A program made the position numbers and the translations under genes. This document shows, one piece after another, positions 34,577-46,004 of a DNA stretch of 64,000 bases (positions are counted from its first letter, which is position 1; each line of letters begins with the position of its first letter). The stretch is from Phorcus lineatus. Taxonomy: Eukaryota > Mollusca > Gastropoda > Trochida > Trochidae. The stretch covers positions 2,594,764 to 2,658,763 of the forward strand of contig OV121094.1 of NCBI GenBank assembly GCA_921293015.1. Reading direction: 5' to 3'. A model generated the notes under the pieces. That model was given only the letters and a program-made list of their open reading frames with translations, made no database searches and was not told the origin of the DNA.

Positions 34577-37500
34577 GTAAGTTTGTTTCTAGAGGTAAGT
34601 TTAGTCTTTAGGCGAGTTAGATTCAAATATGCTGTTTACATACATTAAAGAGCCACTCCGTGAGTTGTTGGAGTCATATATGCCAAACTTAATCAATGGT
34701 GTCATTTGATCGCGAAGAATCGACTATTACCAATTAAACACATTTTAAAGCTTATTGGTTTTTACAGTGACAATATGAAGGTAGAATGTCGCAATTATGA
34801 TCGATAACCGGACAGTGGCGCGCGTCAAAAAGTCAAACGTAATTTTGGAGACTTATCTAAAACATCCAAGAGGGCAGTTAGGAGTTGATAGTGTTTGATA
34901 GAATATATAACTAGTATAATTGTATATTGGACGTGACATCTGCACCTCTGTGCATCTATATCCACTAAATTACGAGAGCAAGCTTTCTCTGTAGCAGCTC
35001 CTGCTCTGTGGAACGCTGTTCCAAACTATATCAGAAACAGTGACTCCCTTGAAACTTTCAAGAGAAAGCTTAAAACATTCCTGTTCTCATCTTAGACTAT
35101 TGCCCATTCCACCCTCTGAGACTATGTATCTGTGGAAAGCACCACTGAGCAGCTCATCATAGCTGGAATTAGGGGCTATACAAAGCAATTATTATTATTA
35201 TTATTATAAGGCTGTTAAAAACCAGTATATGTCATATATATATGGTATGGCTGAAGGATGTTTATCTAACCAGAAACGGATAGCCTTAATCCCTAGAGCA
35301 TATGGTATGTTTGAGTACAAGTTCACTACATAAAACTTACCAATTTAGTTGCGCTGATACTGACGTATATATAGATATAGATATGTCTTTTGGACACAAA
35401 AAGTTAAGATGTTTTGATTTTATATCACCACATATGAAATTTAGGTTCGTATCAAAGGTAAATAATATGTTATGAAAATCAGGTGATATTCTGTGTTTTC
35501 TTTATTTTCCCAATTTTCTGACTAAACAGAGGCTAAGATTGTTTCAATAAATACCAGGTTTTCGTGAAAGCGGTTAGCAAAATACAGTGACACGAAGATG
35601 AAATTATGTTTGCGTTTCTACACTTGAAAGATTACAGTTAAATCTAATAGCATTACCTGTTTGCCAGACAAATCATATTCTTTTTTATCAGAACGTTTTG
35701 ATGTTAAGGAAAGGGTTGCTTAATCTGATTCTGTATGGATATATTAAGGGGGGCTTGAATTAATGATAGATAACGTCAGGCCATAAGGAATGATTTCATT
35801 TACCAATCTTTTCTTTTCTTAATCTAAACTCTTTTCATAGCTTTGATGGGCTTGATCATATGGCATCGCAGTAACAGTTATCAAGCTATCAAACAGAATT
35901 CTGCAAAGAGGGTTTTTCCTGGCCTTCTTCTCACTTCTACTATGCACGGTAAGAATAGGCTCGTATCTTCATGTTATTCATTTCGAATTTGTGTAAATTA
36001 AACTTTTATTCCACGATTACAATTGCTAGAATAGGCTTTAAAATATACACATTGTTACACGGTACATAATGTAATTATACATAATGTCGATTTTATATAT
36101 TTTTTATATACGTTTGATGTAGAGCTGTAATTGTTTATCCCGGTGGAATATATACGTGCATATGCAAACTTTTATTTAAGTGGTTGAAGGTAATGCATGT
36201 TTAATACTTCTTTAAGGACCAAATATACCTATCACGACTTGGACAGCAGCTTCATCAAATTAATACGAGCAAACAAATAAACTTATGTAACACTCAACGA
36301 AGTCTTTATTAATTTTCATTTCTATGTTGTATACTTATAGATATTGGTCGATCTTCACAGACGACTACTCAAGCAACCGATGGATCTCCAGGAAAGGAAA
36401 ATGTGGCAACTGTTGCATCTTCTGGAGAAGATAATATGGCATCTTCTAAGGGGGTTGAGGAAGAAGATGAAGGCGACGAGGAAGAACTTATTATGTTAAT
36501 ACATGAAAAAAATTAAAGGTTTAATGGGTTACAATCTTTTATATACATTGTTTAGTGCCAGGTTCCATGTGTTCCATTTAGTTTTATTCAGCCAAGTCTT
36601 TGATCCCTTTGCAAGTTGGCCCAAATTTTATGATTAATATGCTACTCATTTACACAAACTTTATTCCTGGTCTGTTCTTTGATCAGCTTTAATACTTCGA
36701 GTAAGGATGAAGGTATTTATAGACAGTGAAGAAGCTGATATGTCAAAAATCATTCAAAGAAATTTCGGACCTCTGGCAAACCCTTCTTGCTTAAAGTGGT
36801 ACCAAGGAGACAATATTAAAGACTTATTGAGGCAAACGACATGTTCAAGAGAACCATGTAAGGCTTTGTCACATTTGAAGGGAGTTTGTTTTTTACTTAT
36901 CAAACTACATATAGATAATGTCACCTGTGACTATGTTGATAAAATCATTCAAAACGAAGGGCTCCTGCTTCTTATTTTCAATTTGTTATATGTCTATACG
37001 AACCTGAATCGACCATGACATCATTAATTGATTTATTTTTGTTTCAGACTTAAAAGATGCAGGCATGTTAAGAAACCTAACGATGAGAAACTGCACAGCA
37101 CACGAGAAAGTCAGAAGTAAGTGTTATTCATTCCAACAATATGATCGATCTCATTGAAATCAGATCAACTTATCAGCTGTACATATCTCTCCAATTTATT
37201 CCATTCATTCACGTGATCTTATCACTCCAAGCAATCAGCGAGGAGATAGGAAAGTCATCAGCGCTATTTGGTATTTAACGGGTCTCAGATTATTGAAAAA
37301 TACAGAAAATGACTCATGACATGAATCCTACTGGGAAGCAGTCGTATCGGAATCGGAGCCGGGTACGGGTAATAGATACTATGATTTTAATGAGATTGAT
37401 ATTAAAAGGTAAGGTTACTGAGATTCATTTAACATAAAGCTGTATTAAAATGTTTTCTGAAAGCCCAAATGTGTCAGTTTGATTTGTACGCTGCACATCA

Positions 37501-40500
37501 CACGAGAAAGTCAGAAGTAAGTGTTACTTATGCAAGTAGACTGACCTGTAAACATCAATCTCATCAAACCTAGCTATCACCCGTACCTCTCTCCATTTCC
37601 TTATCTAAGTTCTTTTATGAAGTGTTCATGCAGGTGACCTTTTCACTCTGGTGAATTAAGGAGGAGGCCAGAACGTCATTAGCGCTAGTTGGTTATTAGA
37701 CGGGATTGTTTTCGATAATGAAAGGTGAACAGAAAAGGACACTTGACATTAACCCTATTGGAAAGCACTCAGATCGGAAACGAAGAGTGCACGCCCCTAG
37801 CACAGGCGCCAGACTCTGAATTTACAACATCATGTAAGTATATGTACATGTAGCTATATAACATAAACAAGGTCTGATAGAGTCGTGTCTGCAATAGGAC
37901 CGGAAATGCGAACTGGGATCTGTCTACGAAGTTTACAGAGGGTAACCGAGGATTTGTCTACAAAGTTTACAGAGGGTAACCGAGCCAGGAAACCATTTCC
38001 GGTCCTATTGCAGACACGACTCTGTCACTAGTGTCAGACCTTGTTTATGTTACATAGCTAGTACATGTACATATACTTACATGACATTATAAATTCAGAG
38101 TATGGCGCCTGTGGCCCCTAGCGGACCGCTTCTTCAGCAACCTTGATGCAGCAAATGCCACGTCTAAAAGAACGATGACATAGTTCGAAAATAAGCTCCC
38201 AAGTTGAGATATTTTTCAAATGCATTAGGGAAATAGATAACCCAACATATATATTTTGCATAATGTAAGCCGTATTGTAACAAGTTTTTCCAAACAATCT
38301 CAGGGGATGGACCAACCTTTTGTATATTGGAGATCTGTACAATGGGACAACTTATATTAATGATATTTTCTCATTTAACAGACAAGTGCGTGGATACAAA
38401 TTGCACAAAAATACTTCCTGAACATACATCGAAAGAAAACATCAGGAGCATACTAACTCCACTGCGAAAGGTCGGGCGGAAGAAACTAAGGGAGGCTATC
38501 GACGCATTTGCACTTAAGCCATCTGGTGAAAAATATACGATTATAACAGGAGCGTCCTCTAATCATTTTGGGTCGGTTCAGGCCGCTATCAGACTGTTGT
38601 ACAAGAACGTTTTTCCTCATCTGAGCAACTTCACCTTCTACTTCTACGACCTCGGACTGAATGAACAGCAGCGAATGTTGGTAAGACAGAAATCTCTTTT
38701 GACTCCAGTAGGAGTTGTCTTCCCCTGCCTGCTATAGGGATGCTTTGTCCTGCGTTACTTTCGCTTGAGCGATACGCATTAGGAAATTGAACTTTATCTT
38801 TGTTCTTTAAGGGCAGGGAAAACTAAATTTCAAGTAGGAAATATTTTAGGATAAATGATGTCTGTGATTCGCGTGTGGTTTGGTCATTTCGAATGTCAAC
38901 AGAGAAAATGTTGTGTTGGCCACACATTTTTACCGGGAGGAGGTAATTTATTTTATAACCTTGTTGAAACATCTTACTGAGGATAACATGTTGATTAATT
39001 TAGATTCGAAAACAAGATAACTGAGAGCGCAACGGTAATAAAATAAAACAGGGACAAACGAGCGATGTTTGATCAATTTGTACTTGTAACTGAACATGTT
39101 AAAAAAAGAGTTGAAATTTAGATTTTTAGAATTTTTTTTATAATCCAATGATTTATATATAACCTCTCTACGCAAACAGATTAACGCACTTTTCTTTGTT
39201 CACAGGTGCGCAACTTTTCTGGTGCGGAACTACGGAAATTTCCTTTTGATAAATTCTCACCCTCAACCCGATATCTAAAGTGTTATCTATGGAAACCGTT
39301 GATTATACTGGTATGTACCATAGCTAAATAATTAAATTTTCATAAATTTTGGCGACATACGTTTACCATTTGGATACAAACAAAGCATAAGATATTTGGT
39401 AAGTAATTGAAAATACTACTACACGTTATTTGACAATTAAATGACTGTTTTTCAATTACAATTGAAAATAAAACAATATCAACTTATGGCATTAAAGAGA
39501 TAAAGATGTAACTGTAGAAAGTGGATTTAAACTTGGCTTTGAATTTTGACTCTTATATTAGCAAGAAAAAACGTTTTGAAACATACACTGTCACTTTAAG
39601 ATTTGAGCGAATTGTATCTTGCTTTAAGCTCTGTCAATTAATTATTGATACCACGTTAACTGTTCTTTGACCGTTTGTTACAGGCTCATCTACAGGTTAC
39701 AGAATTCCTGGTGTGGCTGGATGCGACGATTGCTTACGACAAGCCCATGAATTCTTATTTGAAAACCCTTGCTACAACAGGTATTCTTCTTTGAGAGGCA
39801 TTAATAAGTAATATTGGTGTATATTCTTCGGAGGCATGTACTAGTTGGTATTGCAGGACAAAATATAAATATGTATATACTCACTCTTAAATCAACAATA
39901 CGTATGCATAATAGTTATGGTATATGTTTAGCCTAAAATCAGTAACATTTACTTAATAATGGAGTATTTGCTCGTTCTCATTCGTTAGGTATTTGGCCAC
40001 AAAATGTATAATGTATATATACATATCTAAAGGAGAATTGATCTCCGAATGAGTAAACACCGGATGGTTCTGTGTGTATATACATACTCTTAAATAATGT
40101 CCAGAGACAATTACTTTATATCTACCTTAATATATCTACTTGGAAAAGATCAGATGCTGTACTCTTGCAAAAGATGTTATCTAACACTAGAACTATTTTC
40201 ATTCAATAGGTATTCTGTCCACACCGAACACGTACCAAATGGCTCAGCACCTTTCCAGAAACTTCTTCAGCTATTTCGGGGACGAAGCCTGCCAGTACTC
40301 AGTGTACGACGAGGTACAGGGAGGCCATCTTCTACTTCACAACGAACCCTTCACTCAACGGCTTCTCCTGGAACCCTGGGCTGCTTGTGCCTTGGATCCG
40401 GACTGCATGTGTCCGCCGGAAACCAGGAAAATGATGAATTGTCCATCAAATATTCGCAAATATTCAAAGTGTCATAGATACGACCAGGCGACTATCACAC

Positions 40501-40631
40501 TGCTCATGGCAAAGGTGTTTAGAGAACACGTTGCCTCTGCTCACATACAAAATCCAATTCATACAGTTCAGCAAAGACAACGCTCTAATTTTCTAATGGA
40601 TTTAGCAAAGAAAGGCAATCAATACTTTTGA
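34534..40631 (+). CDS. DUF1647-like type II membrane protein, copy C (9 exons; stop codon in exon 3)
   Basis: Exons: 34534-34576, 35841-35948, 36341-36518, 36723-36857, 37048-37116, 38382-38680, 39206-39310, 39684-39780, 40210-40631. The anchor reads MKKFASKTCVLLAIALMGLI; the C-terminal domain keeps every motif noted in copy B (IITGASSNHFGSVQ, FLVWLDATIAYDK, CHRYDQATITLL). Exon 4, symmetric (135 bases, phase 1-1), is present only here. Exon 3 ends in CATGAAAAAAATTAAAG, one base longer than in A and B (ACAAAATTAAAAG), which puts TAA in frame at 36514-36516 and shifts the frame into exon 4. As read, the protein stops before the domain unless the extra base is a homopolymer sequencing error, exon 3 is skipped or a different donor is used. 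Catalytic-domain conservation argues that the gene was active until recently or still is. Inferred role as for copy B. Confidence 0.7.
34645..35482. mobile_element. TTAA-flanked MITE (old copy, with nested insertions)
   Basis: Starts TTAAAGAGCCACTCCGTGAG and parallels the intact copy at 61823-62294. The right terminal repeat has been lost. It carries two insertions relative to that copy: a LINE tail at 34961-35208 and about 130 bases at 35245-35380. Lies in intron 1 of copy C. Confidence 0.8.
34961..35208 (+). mobile_element. 5'-truncated LINE, C-terminal ORF and (ATT)n tail
   Basis: Frame reads SVAAPALWNAVPNYIRNSDS then LETFKRKLKTFLFS and stop, the characteristic C-terminus of CR1/Jockey-like reverse transcriptase proteins, followed by a 100-base UTR and ATT repeats. 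It is inserted into the MITE: the flanks GTGCATCTATA and GGCTGTTAAAAACCA join in the copy at 62,130. Confidence 0.85.
35841..35948 (+). CDS. Copy C exon 2
   Basis: 108 bases as in A and B; completes the anchor (ALMGLIIWHR); donor CACG|GTAAG. Confidence 0.8.
36341..36518 (+). CDS. Copy C exon 3 with in-frame TAA
   Basis: 178 bases instead of a 3n+3 equivalent; acidic stem (EEDEGDEEELIMLIHE) then AAT TAA at 36511-36516. Donor AAAG|GTTTAA is weak, as in the other copies. Confidence 0.65.
36723..36857 (+). CDS. Copy C exon 4 (absent from copy B)
   Basis: 135 bases, phase 1-1, acceptor TATTTATAG, donor CAT|GTAAGG. Encodes SEEADMSKIIQRNFGPL and a Cys-containing SCLKWYQGDNIKDLL segment. The copy B region (17,685-17,760) has a deletion that removes the acceptor and most of this exon. 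Confidence 0.65.
37048..37116 (+). CDS. Copy C exon 5
   Basis: 69 bases, nearly identical to copy B exon 5; donor A|GTAAGTG. Confidence 0.8.
37490..37520 (+). pseudogene. Duplicated 3' end of exon 5 with splice donor
   Basis: CTGCACATCACACGAGAAAG + TCAGAAGTAAGTGTTA repeats the last 27 exonic bases of exon 5 and its donor about 400 bases downstream. No acceptor precedes it, so it is a decoy left by an intronic tandem duplication. Confidence 0.7.
37801..38113. mobile_element. 313-bp hAT-like MITE with 8-bp TSD
   Basis: TSD GCCCCTAG at 37793-37800 and 38114-38121. Terminal inverted repeats begin CACAGGCGCCAGACTCTG (left) and CACAGGCGCCATACTCTG (right, - strand); inverted similarity continues for about 120 bases (ATGTAAGTATATGTACATGT; AACAAGGTCTGA; GTCTGCAATAGGACCGGAAA), around a central 31-base direct duplication containing AAGTTTACAGAGGGTAACCG. 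Sits in intron 5 of copy C; the empty site is at 18495 in copy B. Confidence 0.9.
38382..38680 (+). CDS. Copy C exon 6
   Basis: 299 bases; same motifs and splice sites as copy B exon 6, with Asn replacing Asp in ASSNHFG. Confidence 0.85.
39206..39310 (+). CDS. Copy C exon 7
   Basis: 105 bases, VRNFSGAELRKFPFDKF to YLWKPLIIL; phase 0-0. Confidence 0.85.
39684..39780 (+). CDS. Copy C exon 8
   Basis: 97 bases; FLVWLDATIAYDKPMNSYL; differs from copy B at very few sites. Confidence 0.85.
40210..40631 (+). CDS. Copy C exon 9 (terminal)
   Basis: 422 bases to TGA; includes one extra codon compared with copy B (CPSNIRKYSKC). The overlapping frame 40097-40477 is a shadow. Confidence 0.85.
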
Positions 40632-40981
40632 TAGAAGACTATCAGCTCATATTACGTACAGGTCATAGGTCATAGGTCATAGGTCTTTCAATAACAAAAT
40701 AGTTCTTCAGACTCGAGATCGAACACATGAATGGACTCGGGGCTATGCTGCATTTCTCAATTGTGAATGAGATAATATTTCAAAGTTAAAACTCGTCACA
40801 TTGCTTTTGCACATATATTTGTTGAGGGCACATAATGATAAAATCATGAGTTAGTAATAGGGTGTTTCATAGAAAGTAAGCCTCGATTGGAAAACCGCAA
40901 AACAAAATGGCACCTCGCTTTTAACGCTTTACACTAGTCTTTATCCCCTGGGTTAACCATCGGTTGTAACAATATTCTATA

Positions 40982-42476
40982 CTAGGCAAAAAAAGAAAGG
41001 CATAGGTGAAAAGTATGTTTCAAAATTGTTTTTTCATCGAAAAATATAATGATTATGACCTGAATGTCTAAAGAAGATATGTTTATGTCGTAGACCTAAA
41101 CGCAGCATCTTTAGAATGATAGCCGAAATACAGTTCTTTCGATACAAAATCATGACAAGTGCGTGATGAAAAATAAGAAAGCATGGTGCACGTGCATCAC
41201 ATGGGGAATTACGCTTGCCAGTGGTGAGTATAAAATGAAGGCAGTCCCACACTGAAACACTTGCAGTCGACCGCGGAAACTGAATGTCGAAATGCCGAGG
41301 TTAAATCCTACAGCCCGGAACAGAGCCATCGGACGTCTAGAGGCCGGAGAGTCCCAGTCAGCGGTTGCCTGTCGCCTGAATGTTCACCAGAGCACGATTT
41401 TCTGCCTGTGACATCGTTTCCAGACATTCAATTTAACAAGAGATCGACCGAGAAGTGGACGTCCAAGGGCGACAACTCCAGCACATCCGGGTGACCCATC
41501 TCAGGCACAGAACCACTAGCGCCGCCTACACAGCAAACAACGTCCCTGGTCTTCGACGGCTATCAGCACAAACCGTCAGAAATCGTCTACGGCAACAGGA
41601 ATACGACCCATGAGACCCTACGTAGGCCCGGTTTTGAGACGCCATCATCGCCGGGAACGTCTCCGATGGAGTCGACGTCTTCCGGCCTTGAACCTAATCA
41701 ACTGGAGAAGAATAGTTTTTAGTGACGAATCCCGTTTCTTGTTGTACCATAGGGATAGAAGAGCTCTTGTTTACAGACGTCGAGGTGAACGTTTCCGACA
41801 GAACTGTGTCGTTCAGGTTGATAGATTTGGTGGAGGGGGTGTCATGATGCGGGCAGCAATATCAGTGGACGGTAGAACAGACCTGGTGCACGTACCAGGC
41901 AATCTGACTTCTGTGCGTTATAGAGACGAAATTCCTCAACGTTATCTTCTTCCCGTCATCAACGTTCAGAGACAACTTCCAGCATGTCAACGCTAGACCA
42001 CACACAGCTCATATTACCAGGCAATTCCTAGCCAACAATAACGTGAATGTGCTGCCATGGCCCTCCAAATCCCCCGATTTAAATCCTATAGAGCATCTTT
42101 GGGATAATCTTGATCGACGTGTACGACGACGACAGCCACAACCGCAGACTCATTTACAACTAATTCAGGCCTTGCAGGAAGAGTGGAGACGAATTCCCCA
42201 GTGTCAAATAAGGACATTGATAGAGTCCATGCCAAGACGATGCCGATCTGTAATCCAAGCAAATGGTGGCCATACCAGATACTGACTTTTGTATTGTGCT
42301 GACACTGACATTGACGTTTCGTCTTGAGGTTAAATGTGTGGGATACATAGAGGAGACATGCCATCATTATTTTTATGAAAACTGTACAGATACGATCATG
42401 ATATTTGCTAGTAAATCCTCTTGTAAATAAAGACTTTTTGTAGTATTTTTCTCTTATGCGTTCCCTTTTTGCCAAA
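40982..42476 (+). mobile_element. Tc1-like DNA transposon, inactive
   Basis: Terminal repeats CTAGGCAAAAAAAGAAAGGC and, on the - strand at the right, TTTGGCAAAAAGGGAACGC, with TA on each side. The transposase starts at 41292 (MPRLNPTARNRAIGRL, paired-type HTH), has a TGA at about 41407 where a Trp codon is expected, then continues through VFSDESRF (first catalytic Asp), QHVNARPH where the second catalytic Asp is replaced by Val (GTC at 41986-41988), and DLNPIEHLWD (third acidic residue). A frameshift lies between 41,950 and 41,980. Block A has the empty site near 5963. Confidence 0.9.
41292..42285 (+). pseudogene. Tc1 transposase (DD34E type), broken
   Basis: Two long frames, 41610-41996 and 42043-42285, cover the catalytic core; the N-terminal 35 codons lie at 41292-41400. 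Nonsense, frameshift and loss of a catalytic Asp make it non-functional. Nuclear cut-and-paste transposase by family. Confidence 0.85.
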
Positions 42477-43339
42477 TATATTATTGTGAAGTTTAAATTG
42501 TAAAGCCAATAAACGTTGGCTTGTATGGAAAATGATTGTCAATACAATGTACTATGTAAACATTTTATCAAACAATCGTAGTTGCACCCATGCCACGCTC
42601 ATAACTATGAGAGTGTTAAGATGAATCATGCATCTTATTCTTAACCCAGAAAAGGTGATAGTCTATAATTGGAGCTTCCTCATATTACTGGTGTCTGAAA
42701 AGATCCAACACATGAAATGACTCAGGGCTTTGGTCCATTTCCGTATAATGAACGAGATAATATTTCATAATTACAACTCTCCTTCCAAAAATATTTTTTG
42801 AGGGAGCATAATGATAAAATAACTAAGAACGAAGGTAGTTTCCTAAAAAGTAAGCCACGATCGGAAAACCGCGCAACAAAATGGCATCTTCATACTCTTC
42901 GGGCTGTGTCACCAACTTGCAGTACAAGGGTTATGTTTTGACAGTATCACGATGTACTCCCTCCAACTTACTGCTGTATAATGGGTAAAATACAATACAA
43001 TCAATATTTAACAGTTGGGAAGAGAACTTATCATGCTTTCATTCATATTTCTATTTCATTGTCGTTGGCATTGTTTCGCGAGTATATCTGCTATATTTTC
43101 AAATGCAAATTATTTTGATTTATTTATTTATTGATGCCCTTTTGAAATGAATAAATTATAGTTTACCACTTCTACTGTATATACTTATATGCACTTTTAG
43201 ATAAGTGTATCCTGTTTCTATTCATTTGAATTTTACTAATGTTAGTTATATATTTAAAGAGGCAGGTTCCGTTTAGTAATAAGAAGAAACACAAGTTTCG
43301 TTCTTCTTGTCATGACGAGATGAGAGCAATGTTTCTTAT

Positions 43340-44100
43340 CGACGTCCGCACTCTCTGACTCTAACCCTTAAAAGGGTCGACTGTAGCGTAGTTCATTTGT
43401 GACGACTTCATGCCGGTCTTCTGGTAACTTTTTCTTGTTTCGTTCTGGTGTACCGATTGGCATCTTCGGATTTGAGATTAAACCTTAACACTCCTCTTCC
43501 CTTACCTTTTGCCAACTCTGCTATAAATGAAGTTGTTGTTGTTTATAAACTCAAGAAGTGATCTTTAGAGTATGATCTAGTACCGTTTAGTAAGTATCCC
43601 CTTAGTATCCATCATAGTATCCCCTACGTATGGATGAGTTCATCTGCCCGATTAAAAGGATCCTAATAAGACGGCGTGCAGGCTTGCATATTAATTATAT
43701 GGTGAATATTCAACGCTGGATCTGTTGCGACTGTGCTTGTGAGCTTTGTTCTCTGATGTGCATATGCTGGTGCATACAACACCCGTGAATACGTTAGGTG
43801 CTTGTTTTGATGGCTTGTAAAAGTAATTTATTTGTTTTGATTATTGTATATATTGTTCGTTTGTCAGTATCACTTATTTTTATGATTTTTTGACAGATCT
43901 TTCCAATCAAGAGGAGTCTGTCTTTATCAGAAAAATGACAATATCGAGTCGCGAACTGCAATTAAATATCTGTATGCAAAATGTCTGACACCTTAAACAA
44001 TTCAGTATGATATAGAGATCCTCCATATGCCACATGTAAAGGTTGGTCGACTGTAATCAACTGTCCGTGACTACGTCATGATCGACCAAAAATCTGAACT
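43340..44100. other. Block C-specific insertion or unmatched sequence
   Basis: About 750 bases without counterpart in blocks A and B. GGGTCGACTGTAGCG at about 43375 and GTTGGTCGACTGTAAT at about 44043 are weak direct repeats that may mark the edges of an element. No gene seen. Confidence 0.3.
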
Positions 44101-45019
44101 CTAAAAAGGTGATATTCTATAATTTGAGCTTCCTTAAATCACTGGTTCTGAAAAGACGTCGACAGAAGGTGGGTATACACCTACCATGTCCATATTTTGA
44201 ACGACGGTCAATACCAAATGAACCATCTTAGGTCTCATCATATAATTAGAAAGATGTCATTTTTCAATTCTTTTCATCTTTTCATTGCATCACATCATTT
44301 CTTTAACCTCGTAGGTGCAATGTACAACCCTAAGGAAATTTCAGGTTTGGGGAACGTAAGTAGATGTCGAAAATGTGAATGGTCTACGGACAACGCCGAA
44401 CAGGACATGCAATAAGCCAACCCAGCCATGTAGGCCTAAATGGAAAACAAAACAAATTCAAAGGTTAAAGTTAAAGGACGTTTATTGTATGAACAACTTC
44501 AATGTCCCATTAATAGAGAATTGTTTTGTCTTGAAATTTATAAACATGGAGGTGTCCGTCTCAATACAAGATAACAAATATCTTTTCTTACGAAACTAAA
44601 TCTGTTCTTTATACCCGTAGATAAACGAATATATCTCAAATGTTTTTCAACGTAAATTAAATCTTACGAGTAAAGTTCTTACGATAATAAATGCGGTAGA
44701 TGATCACAAATGTATCTCCTTGTTTCGGGCACTGAACTATATCAACCGTGAGCTTGAATATTAGGATATTCTTGCTTTAACATGTGAATACATTCAACAA
44801 ATGAAACATACACTATAAATATATAATATATTAATGATCTGAGTTGTCAAAGTACGCTTTACAGATTATTTATTTTTAACGTGAGCAAAATGCCGGACGA
44901 GAACTTTGCATAATTAAAATATTTACGAATATTTCCAGGCATCTTGCTCATGAGTTAATGTGCACAAGAAACTGAATGATTCACCACATAACACGTTCAA
45001 AAGCATCTAAAAACTTACA

Positions 45020-46004
45020 GACAGATATATATATAACAGTTATTACTAACATAACTTTAGATAATTCAGATAAGTACATGTAAGTCTATATATTCTAAGA
45101 TGATTGGTAGCCGTTAATCTACCCCGTTAGAAATAGGAATCTGTAGTTCTTTATATTTTCTTCAAATGCAGGAGAACTTACCGCTTTACCGACTTTTGTG
45201 CTCTTTTGCGTCCATTTGAGACAATATTTATTCTGATAAATAACCGCTTCTTCATATATTCTTCATAAATTCTTCGTTTATTCTTCTCTTTCACATAAAA
45301 ACAGTATGCAGAATAAAACGGTGAAAAACACTTACCTGCTTGCCCTCTAAGAAACCATAAAATTTTACATGAATTAATTAAAGACAAATTAAAGCGGGTT
45401 ATCAATCAACAACGTTATAGATACAACATTGAAGATATAACAAAGAAATTGTTGCTTATATTACATACATAGTTGTAGCACTTCACTCAAGAGCAATAAT
45501 AACCCTTGGCAGCATAAGAGGAAGTATAATATAACTTTGAAATCACATTTAAATTTATCTTGATTCAATTCTACGAGAACATTTTTTTCGCAGAATTTTT
45601 TGTTTCAAAATTTGTCACCCACGAAGTATAATAATTAATTAAAAAAATGTGTGCTAACATTATTTCAAAGAGGAAATATCAGCAAAATAGTTCCCGGAGA
45701 AAAAGTAAATTTTTTTCAAGTAGGACATTTCAGGCTTCAAAATGATAGAACAAAAATATCGAAATGTCAAACATAAGAACACAAAGTTGACTTTCATGTA
45801 TATTAGATTGGCTTTAAAATTATAACAAGCCATTTAAAGACGTTATTAAAAGAAATCACATTGCATAATGCTTATGTAATGAGACAATACGTGATGTACA
45901 ATATATCTACAATTCCTTAACCCGTCTATATCACCTGCATTATTCAGTTACCATGTCAGATACCACATTGCATACGAACATAACGCTTCTTTAATGAATG
46001 CTGT
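45020..46004. other. Convergent intergenic region / SLC5 3' UTR
   Basis: Lies between block C (+) and the end of the SLC5 gene (-). AATAAA-type signals on the - strand occur near 45,277-45,283. No other gene seen. Confidence 0.4.

Larger units (their letters stand above)
29180..45020 (+). repeat. Segmental duplication block C
   Basis: Matches block B from 29,190-29,900 (compare 11,870-12,680), then from about 34,250 through the gene to 43,340, and block A at 44,100-45,020. The 3' flank is itself partly duplicated: 40,690-40,975 and 42,690-42,900 are related to each other and to 21,780 and 5,640. Boundaries approximate. Confidence 0.7.

Noticed and set aside
41610..41996. Independent gene
   Set aside because: Is the middle of the Tc1 transposase.
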